From Acidobacteriaceae bacterium (GTDB lineage Bacteria > Acidobacteriota > Terriglobia > Terriglobales > Acidobacteriaceae), in assembly GCA_003152795.1 (NCBI GenBank), contig PMBA01000127.1, positions 5,763 through 15,625 on the forward strand: a stretch of DNA of 9,863 bases. The letters run 5' to 3'. Positions 1 to 5,500 of the stretch are shown in pieces. Under the pieces are notes generated by a model. The model did no database searches, was not told where the DNA came from, and saw only the letters and a list, made by a program, of their open reading frames with translations. How positions within the stretch are numbered: position 1 is the first letter of the stretch; the number at the start of each line of letters is the position of its first letter. Both the position numbers and the translations under genes were made by a program.

Positions 1-89
1 TTCTTGGGATGAATGCAATCCACCGGGCAGGAGTCAACGCAGGCGGTGTCTTTGGTTCCGATGCAGGGCTCGGCAATCACGTAGGCCAT
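1..89 (-). CDS. Ferredoxin, 7Fe/8Fe two-cluster type (N-terminus only)
   Basis: Only the first 29 codons are inside the window; the gene runs off the left edge. The visible protein starts MAYVIAEPCIG and has Cys9, Cys17, Cys21-Pro and Cys25. The C-x7-C-x3-C-P spacing followed by x3-C-I-H-P is the N-terminal signature of small bacterial ferredoxins of the 7Fe type (a [3Fe-4S] or [4Fe-4S] first cluster, then a [4Fe-4S]). Such proteins are soluble cytoplasmic one-electron carriers. The ATG at 89-87 is chosen because the family usually begins with M-x-Y-V-I and because a strong AAGGAG (minus strand, 106-101) lies 11 nt upstream. A second ATG nearer that site (99-97) opens a different frame with no ferredoxin features. 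The gene follows the radical SAM gene by 165 nt and has its own candidate promoter. A ferredoxin could feed electrons to the radical SAM enzyme, but this is only inferred from position. Confidence 0.9.
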   Translation of the reverse strand, partial: MAYVIAEPCIGTKDTACVDSCPVDCIHPK

Positions 90-100
90 AGAATGTCATG

Positions 101-106
101 CTCCTT
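101..106 (-). promoter_or_regulatory. Ribosome binding site of the ferredoxin gene
   Basis: On the minus strand this reads AAGGAG, a near-perfect Shine-Dalgarno sequence, 11 nt before the ATG at 89-87. It supports that start over the out-of-frame ATG at 99-97, which lies too close to it. Confidence 0.65.
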
Positions 107-136
107 TTGGGCGCAGGGAGTGTAATTGAACTCACG

Positions 137-165
137 ATTCTAGCAAGAACGCAGCTATCGGTACA
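137..165 (-). promoter_or_regulatory. Candidate sigma-70-type promoter for the ferredoxin gene
   Basis: On the minus strand, TAGAAT (142-137) matches the -10 consensus at five of six positions. It is preceded by a 17-nt spacer and TGTACC (165-160), a weak -35 (three of six). An overlapping alternative pairs TTGCTA (146-141) with TACACT (124-119) over 16 nt. Either would place transcription start about 15 to 45 nt before the ferredoxin ATG, downstream of the radical SAM stop codon. This rests on consensus matching only. Ferredoxin could also be read through from the radical SAM gene. Confidence 0.35.
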
Positions 166-238
166 GGCAGCCCCAATCAGCGGCAGCGTTCCGAGGTTGA
201 AAGGCGCTTGCGCGGCCTCCAATTTACGGGCAGGCAAC

Positions 239-256
239 GAGCCGCGCGCTCGGCTC
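239..256 (-). terminator. Possible weak hairpin at the end of the radical SAM gene
   Basis: GAGCCG and CGGCTC form a perfect 6-bp GC-rich inverted repeat around a 6-nt loop. The hairpin overlaps the TGA stop of the radical SAM gene (257-255). No run of T follows on the minus strand, so it is not a convincing intrinsic terminator. It might slow 3' decay or do nothing. Confidence 0.2.
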
Positions 257-1841
257 ACCCCTCCGCGACTTGTGCGCTGGCTTCGACCGGTTCCACCTGT
301 GGCACGGGGCTGGCGGGAATCCTCGCCGGAGCGCCGCGCCAGGCGCCGGCTTTGAAGCCCTCCCGTACAAGTTTGAAGATGGTTCGCCGATTTTGCGCAA
401 TCACCTTCAGCCACGCCATTTTCCCCATCATGGGGAAATAGATGCCGCGGAAACAGATACGCGCCAGGAAGATATTGACGCGATAACCGAGCGGCTGGTC
501 ATTCAGCGATTCGACCGCATGCGCCAGCGCCTCCGGACTATAGGCCTCGTCCCAGCCGTGCTGAACTTCGGCATGAGCTTCCTCGATGGTCATCTTCAGC
601 GGGGTGTGCGCCATCGCAAAGGGGACAAACTCCTTCCAGTGCTTGGGCCGAGTCAGGCGGCCGGCCTTCTCCAAGCGCTTGTACAGAGGAGTTGCGGGCA
701 ATGGAGTGAGCAGGCCAAAGATGGGCAGACCGGGAGGCCAGGTTCGAACTTGCCCCAGGGTTCGTTCGGCGACCCCGACTGTGTCGTTATCCATGCCAAA
801 AATAAACGACGTAATCGCGTATACGTTGCGTTCCGCCAGTCGCTCCAGCACGGCCGCGTACTCACCCGGCTTGTTGAATCCCTTGTTCACGTCCTTCAGA
901 TTGGCCGGATCGATGGACTCCATGCCGATGAAAATCCACTTGCCTCCGGAAGCCGCGATCAGGTCCACCAGTTCCTCGTCGCGCAACAGGTTGGCGCTGA
1001 TCTGCGCCACCCAATGCACCTGGGCGCCGGCGGCGATGATATCGCGCAAGAGCGATTTCGTGCGCTTGATGTTGATGGCGAAGTTGTCGTCGATGAAGAA
1101 CACCGCCATCTGTCCCTTTTCAGTGCGGGCGCGGGCCTTCAACAGGAGCAGTTCGTTGACCACGCTCTCATTTGTGCGGAAACGAATTGAGTCTCCGAAG
1201 AACCCGGTCACGGTGCAGAACTCGCAGCCATACGGACAGCCCCGCCCGGATTCAACGGGAATAATGCGAAACGATCCCCAGCCTTCTCCGATTTTCTGGA
1301 GCAGGGAGCTCGCGGCCTTGGGCACCAGATTGAACTGCTTGAGATCGATCGACTGCCACGGAATCACCGGGTAGTCCTTCAGCGATGGCTTGCTTTCCTG
1401 GCCAAAGGCGTCCACCGGCGCATAGATGTCCTTAAGCTGACTGCGTGCAGCGTCATTCACAATCTGCGGCCAAGTGGCATCGGCTTCGCCCAGAGCGACG
1501 GCGTCGGCGTGGCGTGGGCCGCCATCGCGGCCGAGAGCCTCGTCAGCCATCTCTGTCACGTGAGGTCCACCCATTACCACTGGAACGCCCGTGGCCCGAA
1601 CCGCATCCGCCATCCGATATGCCTTGGCAATCATTCGGGTCATGGCGCCGATGCCGACGAGTCCAATATTGTTATCGCGAACAAACTGCGCGATCCCCGC
1701 TTCATCCATGGGGCTGGCATTGCCATCCACCAGCAGGACCTCATGGCCCGGTGGCGTCAGGGCCTGGAGCAAGAACATCCACAGATGCGGCATGAAATTA
1801 CGCGTGACCCCGTTGTCGGGGTTATAAAGCAGGATTTTCAT
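255..1841 (-). CDS. B12-binding-domain radical SAM protein
   Basis: The 528-residue protein has two recognisable parts. Residues 1-135 form a Rossmann-like cobalamin-binding-type domain: it opens MKILLYNP, has a VDG turn near 38-40, and a VPVVMGGPH strand-turn around 86-94. The usual DxHxxG cobalamin ligand motif is not evident, as is common in B12-domain radical SAM proteins. Residues 195-400 are the radical SAM barrel, with Cys202-x3-Cys206-x2-Cys209 inside GRGCPYGCEFC binding the [4Fe-4S] cluster that cleaves S-adenosylmethionine. FFIDDNF and FIFGMD motifs follow. The C-terminal 120 residues resemble the extra domain of BchE/HpnP-like proteins. The tail after about residue 500 is Ala/Pro-rich and probably disordered. 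The family includes anaerobic cyclases, C-methylases and other lipid or cofactor modifying enzymes; substrate cannot be assigned here. The ATG at 1841 is the natural family start, though no strong Shine-Dalgarno precedes it. The ferredoxin gene downstream could provide the reductant (inference). Confidence 0.9.
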   Translation of the reverse strand: MKILLYNPDNGVTRNFMPHLWMFLLQALTPPGHEVLLVDGNASPMDEAGIAQFVRDNNIGLVGIGAMTRMIAKAYRMADAVRATGVPVVMGGPHVTEMADEALGRDGGPRHADAVALGEADATWPQIVNDAARSQLKDIYAPVDAFGQESKPSLKDYPVIPWQSIDLKQFNLVPKAASSLLQKIGEGWGSFRIIPVESGRGCPYGCEFCTVTGFFGDSIRFRTNESVVNELLLLKARARTEKGQMAVFFIDDNFAINIKRTKSLLRDIIAAGAQVHWVAQISANLLRDEELVDLIAASGGKWIFIGMESIDPANLKDVNKGFNKPGEYAAVLERLAERNVYAITSFIFGMDNDTVGVAERTLGQVRTWPPGLPIFGLLTPLPATPLYKRLEKAGRLTRPKHWKEFVPFAMAHTPLKMTIEEAHAEVQHGWDEAYSPEALAHAVESLNDQPLGYRVNIFLARICFRGIYFPMMGKMAWLKVIAQNRRTIFKLVREGFKAGAWRGAPARIPASPVPQVEPVEASAQVAEG

Positions 1842-1859
1842 GGCGTTTTTCGCGATTCC

Positions 1860-1876
1860 GCAAAGCGTCGCTTTGC
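1860..1876. promoter_or_regulatory. 17-nt perfect palindrome upstream of the radical SAM gene
   Basis: GCAAAGCG-T-CGCTTTGC is an inverted repeat with 8-bp arms and a single central base, 19 nt before the radical SAM start codon. A one-base centre suits binding by a dimeric repressor or activator. In RNA it could fold only with the inner pairs opened. It would lie close to the ribosome entry site, so control of transcription or translation is plausible, but no known operator matches it. Confidence 0.4.
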
Positions 1877-1906
1877 TGAGTGCTCGGCTGATGGGAGAAA
1901 TCGTCA

Positions 1907-1934
1907 GCGCCAGGACGGCGGGTTTCCCTGGCGC
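1907..1934 (-). promoter_or_regulatory. Stem-loop in the leader of the radical SAM gene
   Basis: GCGCCAGG and CCTGGCGC are perfect 8-bp complementary arms around a 12-nt loop. It lies 66 nt before the radical SAM start and downstream of the candidate promoter at about 1965, so it would be in the mRNA leader. No T-run follows, so it does not look like a terminator. Its role is unknown. Confidence 0.4.
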
Positions 1935-1959
1935 GCATTAGTCTGGGATTGTTCGTTCG

Positions 1960-1983
1960 AATATACCCTAGCGTACAGTGTAC
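1960..1983 (-). promoter_or_regulatory. Candidate promoter element with overlapping 11-nt palindrome
   Basis: On the minus strand TATATT (1965-1960) is a good -10 match in a locally AT-rich patch. No acceptable -35 exists at 16-18 nt. Instead, the perfect palindrome GTACA-C-TGTAC (1983-1973) sits in the spacer and -35 zone, as expected for an activator-dependent or repressible promoter. It would drive the radical SAM gene with a leader of about 110 nt. This is a pattern-based call. Confidence 0.3.
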
Positions 1984-2129
1984 ACCCGCCATCGGTATGT
2001 GATTGGAAAGCATGGTGGGAGGCCAGTTTCAATTTGGAAAAGCCCACTGCCGAACGCAAGCGAACCTGACGCCCCCGCTGCTGTAAGGCGGCGATGCGTG
2101 AACGCGCTGAAAGAGATGATTTCCAAAGC

Positions 2130-4232
2130 TTAGACGGCCGCGCATTCCCGTTCCTGACTTGGTTCGTACGCCACAATGTACCCAGCCACCGCGCTCGCGG
2201 CCACGGTCAGCGGCGACGCAAGGTACATCTGCCCCGGGCCGCTGCGTCCGGGGAAGTTCCGGTTTTGCGCGCTGATCACGATTTGGTCCGGGCGCGTCGA
2301 TACTCCGGGCCCGGCATTGATGCACGCGCCACAGCTAGGCTCGATCACGTGTGCGCCGGCTTTCTCGAAAATGTCGATGTAGCCGCGGCGCTCCGAGTAC
2401 TGGCGTGTTTCCTGGGAGCCAAACTGGATCCAGAACTCGACGTTCTTCGAAATTCGCCGACCTTTTTTCAGCGCATCGGCGAGAACGGCGGCATACATGT
2501 CCATGTCTTCGTTCTTCCCGGCCGTGCAGGTCCCGCCATAGGCGATTTCAATGGGCACGCGAGCGCTGAGTTCGCGGATGAATTTGCCGTTGCCCGGGTC
2601 GCCTGGAGTCGCGACCATGGGTGTGATCTCCGCCGCGTCGAGTTCGATCACTTCGGCGTATTCGGCATTGGGATCGCTCTGGAGGCCTTTGATCATCTGT
2701 TCCGCTTCAGCGCGCTTCATGCCGCGGTGCTCCATCAGGAACTCGACCACCTTTTCGTCCGGAGCCACGATGCCAGTAAAGCCTCCGATTTCGGCCGCCA
2801 TGTTTGTCATGGTAGCGCGTTCGTCCACAGAAAGCGCCTCAACCGCTTCGCCGGCATACTCCATGACTTTCGCGAGCGCTTGGCCGCTGCGCACGTAATC
2901 GAGCGAAAGAATCTTCAGGATGAAGTCTTTCGCGGTGACGTTTGGATGCCGCTTGCCCCGAATTACGATCTTGACCGACTCCGGCACCTTGACGCGAACA
3001 TCTTTCGTGATCCAGGAGTTGAATACGTCGGTCGTTCCGATACCGAAGGCGATGCATCCGATGGCGCCAACGTGCGGCGTGTGCGAATCGGACCCAACGT
3101 TCACCTGTCCCGGAAGCGCATAGGTCTCGAGCATTACAGAGTGGCAGATGCCTTCCGAGCCCTTCCGGTCTGTGAGTTCGCCGTGCAGCTTGATTCCCTG
3201 CTGCCTGGCGAAGTCCTCCTGCTTCACCTTGAGTTGAGTGGCTAGGTCGAGCAGCCCCATTTTTTTCTTTTCTTCGGAGATCACTTCGTCGAGAAAGGTG
3301 AGATGGTCGCGGAAAAAGCGAATGCTCGAGGCATCGTTTACCGGAACATCTTTGCCAACGTATTGCTCGTAAAAAATGGATGCCATCGGCGTGACGTACT
3401 CATGGCTGAAACGCAGGTCGACGCGAGTAAAGCCGGTGTCGCCGGGCTTGACCGCTGCCGCGCCAACCGTGCCCTCAGGAGTAACCATATGCCGGGCAAG
3501 GATCTTCTCCGCAAGGGTCATAGCCCGCGTCGAGCGGACACTCTTGTCCGCTGCCTCTAACATTGGCAAAAAGACTCTCCCCTGCATGCGCGCTACATTG
3601 AAGGGAAACAGGCCGCCATACTCGATCACCTGCTTCGTGATCTCATCTTCCCCGGCTGTAAATTCGCTGAGCGCAATTTCTTCCCCAGCGCGAATCCGGT
3701 CGATCAGGGAAAAGCTGGTCGAAGTCAGCAACCCGAGATTCTGGCAATTCTGCTGGTAGATGCGCTCAATATTCTCCCCGATGACGACCTGAATCCCGGC
3801 GCACATCTCGGCGTAAGGCGACTGCTCGCGACTGGAGCCTTTGCCGCGACGCTTGCCGCTCACCGAGCAGACGAAGCCGCCTTGTTTTACATCGCCGCGC
3901 CCAATCGGCAACGTGTCGCCGCATCGTAAGCCAGCGTAGGGGATCTCGCCGAGCGTCCGATCAAAGTAGAAACAGTAGTGCGCGGGAGTGATCTCGTCGG
4001 TGGAAATATCGTCGCGGAGTTTGGGATTGCCTGCTGGATTCCTCGTGTCCCACGGCAGATCCCAGCCCGCGAGTTGCTTCCTGATCAGCTCCGGGTCTTC
4101 GGTAAGAAAAAGAATGCGCCCCTGGAGCCGCACCTTGTCGGGACGCTTCTCGATCTTGCGTTCAAGGAGAGACGAAATCACGCGATTGATTGTAACGCCT
4201 GCGCAGCGCGGGTGGAGCGACGGGCGCTCCAT
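2130..4232 (-). CDS. Aconitase/isopropylmalate dehydratase family hydro-lyase, swivel domain first
   Basis: This 700-residue protein carries both halves of the aconitase fold, with the small swivel domain (about 35-185) before the large catalytic part (about 270-690). Swivel signatures are DDISTDEITPAHY (74-86) and GSSRE (132-136), the substrate-binding loop. The catalytic part has GSDSHT (380-385), MTNMAAEIGG (475-484), Cys569 in GGTCTAG, Cys634-x2-Cys637, and NRNFPGR (657-663). The three cysteines would hold the [4Fe-4S] cluster that isomerises a hydroxy-acid by dehydration and rehydration. Citrate/isocitrate is the default guess; isopropylmalate, homoaconitate or methylcitrate cannot be excluded. 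Classic AcnA and LeuCD-like fusions put the swivel last; AcnB puts it before the catalytic part, but with a HEAT domain that is absent here. The ATG at 4232 lies 6 nt after the suhB stop with AAGG only 4 nt upstream. A GTG at 4181 (residue 18) may be the true start, because residues 1-17 look non-homologous. It is probably cotranscribed with suhB. Confidence 0.88.
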   Translation of the reverse strand: MERPSLHPRCAGVTINRVISSLLERKIEKRPDKVRLQGRILFLTEDPELIRKQLAGWDLPWDTRNPAGNPKLRDDISTDEITPAHYCFYFDRTLGEIPYAGLRCGDTLPIGRGDVKQGGFVCSVSGKRRGKGSSREQSPYAEMCAGIQVVIGENIERIYQQNCQNLGLLTSTSFSLIDRIRAGEEIALSEFTAGEDEITKQVIEYGGLFPFNVARMQGRVFLPMLEAADKSVRSTRAMTLAEKILARHMVTPEGTVGAAAVKPGDTGFTRVDLRFSHEYVTPMASIFYEQYVGKDVPVNDASSIRFFRDHLTFLDEVISEEKKKMGLLDLATQLKVKQEDFARQQGIKLHGELTDRKGSEGICHSVMLETYALPGQVNVGSDSHTPHVGAIGCIAFGIGTTDVFNSWITKDVRVKVPESVKIVIRGKRHPNVTAKDFILKILSLDYVRSGQALAKVMEYAGEAVEALSVDERATMTNMAAEIGGFTGIVAPDEKVVEFLMEHRGMKRAEAEQMIKGLQSDPNAEYAEVIELDAAEITPMVATPGDPGNGKFIRELSARVPIEIAYGGTCTAGKNEDMDMYAAVLADALKKGRRISKNVEFWIQFGSQETRQYSERRGYIDIFEKAGAHVIEPSCGACINAGPGVSTRPDQIVISAQNRNFPGRSGPGQMYLASPLTVAASAVAGYIVAYEPSQERECAAV

Positions 4233-4238
4233 TAAACC

Positions 4239-5087
4239 TTAGACTTTTCGATCATTCGCGTAGGCGACCGGGCTGGGCAACGGCTCCAACCCGCGGCCCG
4301 CGAAGACCTCCTGGAACTCGTGCAAGAGCGCGTCATGGATCAACCCATTCGAGGCTACCGTCTCGCGGCTGGCGATCTGGAAATCGCCGCCGGAAAAATC
4401 CGTGACCTTGCCGCCAGCCTCTTCGACAATCAGAACGCCCGCCGCCGTATCCCACGGATTGAGGTTAAATTCCCAGAAGCCGTCAAACCGGCCCGATGCC
4501 ACATTGCACAGATCAAGCGCCGCCGACCCCGCCCGCCTCACTCCGTGCGTGCGCAACGTGATCTGGTGATAGAAATAAATGTTCGGGTTCTTATGCCGCT
4601 TGTGACTGGGGAAGCCGGTGGCAACCAGGCACTCGCCCAGATTCGGTGTAGCCGACACGTGGATCGCCTTGTCATTCAGCCGCGCGCCACTGCCCAGTTC
4701 GGCGACGAACATCTCATCGCGAGTCGGATCGTAGATCACTCCCGCGATTCGCTTCCCCCGGCGCTCCACCGCGAGCGAAACGCAAAACACAGGATAGCCG
4801 TGCGCAAAGTTCGTGGTGCCATCGAGTGGATCAACGTACCACTTATAATCGCTGCCGGTTTCGATGCGCGATCCCTCTTCTCCCATCACGTCATGAGCCG
4901 GAAACTGGTGGCGAATCCGCTCCAGGATCAGCGCTTCCGACTCGCGATCGGCCACCGTGACCAGGTCGACGTCGCCCTTGTATTCAATCTTCACGTGCTG
5001 CCGGAAGTAGCGCATCAGCAGGCTACCCGCTTCACGAGCCATAGCCTGCATCGGGGAAATCAGGTCCAAGGATTGCGCGGATGTCAT
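4239..5087 (-). CDS. suhB: Inositol monophosphatase family protein (SuhB-like)
   Basis: The 282-residue protein has the full metal-dependent sugar-phosphatase signature. Glu70/Glu71 lie in MGEEGS, Asp86 and Asp89 in WYVDPLDGTTNF (83-94), and Asp213 in PWDTAAGVLIVEEAGG; together these bind the Mg2+ ions. DLVTVAD (41-47) supplies the N-terminal conserved segment. Family members hydrolyse inositol-1-phosphate, and some act on fructose-1,6-bisphosphate or NADP; bacterial SuhB also takes part in rRNA antitermination. The substrate is not evident from sequence. The length is near the usual 260-270, with about 20 extra C-terminal residues. The ATG at 5087 has only a weak upstream purine stretch; Met13 and Met16 are possible later starts. 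The gene lies 86 nt after the Hfq-like gene, and its stop is 6 nt before the aconitase start, which argues for a shared transcript with the latter. It is cytoplasmic, with no signal peptide. Confidence 0.93.
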   Translation of the reverse strand: MTSAQSLDLISPMQAMAREAGSLLMRYFRQHVKIEYKGDVDLVTVADRESEALILERIRHQFPAHDVMGEEGSRIETGSDYKWYVDPLDGTTNFAHGYPVFCVSLAVERRGKRIAGVIYDPTRDEMFVAELGSGARLNDKAIHVSATPNLGECLVATGFPSHKRHKNPNIYFYHQITLRTHGVRRAGSAALDLCNVASGRFDGFWEFNLNPWDTAAGVLIVEEAGGKVTDFSGGDFQIASRETVASNGLIHDALLHEFQEVFAGRGLEPLPSPVAYANDRKV

Positions 5088-5127
5088 ACGAAGCCCAGGC
5101 TTTCATTTTCAGGATCGGGTGTCAGGT

Positions 5128-5169
5128 ACTGAGAACGGGGAACTGAGAACCGGGAACGGAGAACTGGTC
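5128..5169. repeat. Degenerate heptamer tandem array, about six units
   Basis: Successive 7-nt units read ACTGAGA, ACGGGGA, ACTGAGA, ACCGGGA, ACGGAGA and a final partial ACTGGTC. The consensus is AC-N-G-R-G-A. The array fills half of the 86-nt spacer between the Hfq-like gene and suhB, ending 4 nt before the Hfq-like stop codon. Short heptameric intergenic repeats of this kind are known in several bacterial groups. The function is unknown. Confidence 0.7.
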
Positions 5170-5173
5170 CACT

Positions 5174-5437
5174 TTACTTCTTCTTGCTGTCTTCCGCGAT
5201 GTACACAATCTCATGCTTGAAGATGAAAAGATTCGGACCATCCTCGCGTGTGACGCGCACCATGTTCTTGTCGTAGTACTCGATCCAGCCGCGAACCACT
5301 TCGCCGTCGGCCAGCTTCAGGCTGACGACTTTCTGCTTTTCCCCGAGCGCCTTCAGATAGGCCGCCTCTTCAAAGGTCTCGTCCGGAGGCGGAGTTCGCT
5401 TCTTGTTAAAGGTGGGACCACCAGGCTGTAAAGGCAT
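5174..5437 (-). CDS. hfq: Hfq-like Sm-fold RNA-binding protein
   Basis: The 87-residue protein aligns by eye to the Hfq core. An N-terminal helix (EEAAYLKALGEKQ, 23-35) is followed by Sm1 strands VVSLKLADGEVVRGWIEYYD (37-56, with Gly45, Gly50 and Asp56 at the usual places) and an Sm2 motif NLFIFKHEIVYI (69-80). Phe73-Lys74-His75 correspond to the Hfq (Y/F)KH motif that contacts U-rich RNA on the proximal face. The classical Gln-Phe pair after the Sm1 Asp is Lys-Asn here, and the Arg-rich rim is replaced by EKQK, so the RNA preference may differ. Hfq forms a hexameric ring that pairs sRNAs with mRNAs. The first 20 residues are a Pro/Lys-rich tail, and the protein ends in SKKK. The ATG at 5437 is the only start that keeps the whole domain; no Shine-Dalgarno is visible. 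A TAAAAT 6 nt upstream could be a -10 giving an almost leaderless mRNA. It follows the molybdoenzyme gene by 47 nt. It could also be another Sm-like protein. Confidence 0.7.
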   Translation of the reverse strand: MPLQPGGPTFNKKRTPPPDETFEEAAYLKALGEKQKVVSLKLADGEVVRGWIEYYDKNMVRVTREDGPNLFIFKHEIVYIAEDSKKK

Positions 5438-5466
5438 GCTGTTATTTTACAACGTCGAGCCTCAGA

Positions 5467-5500
5467 CTCAGGTTTTCTTCGTTCTCAGGTTTTCTTCGTT
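5467..5500. repeat. Perfect 17-bp tandem duplication over the molybdoenzyme stop codon
   Basis: CTCAGGTTTTCTTCGTT occurs twice back to back (5467-5483 and 5484-5500) with no mismatch. The copy at 5484-5500 encodes the end of the molybdoenzyme (TKKT and the TGA stop on the minus strand). The other copy lies in the spacer before the Hfq-like gene. It is a recent local duplication that places an identical stop context just outside the gene. Confidence 0.85.

Noticed and set aside
34..414. 126-residue minus-strand frame overlapping the ferredoxin and radical SAM genes
   Set aside because: It is out of frame with both genes, uses their coding sequence, and has no domain features.
270..1374. Long plus-strand open frames (306 and 262 residues) opposite the radical SAM gene
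   Set aside because: Antisense shadows with no recognisable motif or ribosome binding site; the minus-strand protein has clear family motifs throughout.
1822..2013. 63-residue minus-strand frame in the radical SAM leader
   Set aside because: It overlaps the radical SAM start and covers the stem-loop and palindromes. It has no family resemblance and is better explained as untranslated leader.
2094..3245. 383-residue plus-strand open frame opposite the aconitase gene
   Set aside because: It is entirely antisense to a strongly conserved gene, is rich in Arg, His and Ala without domain features, and is typical of shadow frames in GC-rich DNA.
4320..5132. 270-residue plus-strand open frame opposite suhB
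   Set aside because: Shadow of the phosphatase gene; composition is Arg/His-rich and no domain is visible.
5128..5169. CRISPR-like array
   Set aside because: The units are 7 nt, contiguous and lack spacers; this is a simple degenerate tandem repeat.
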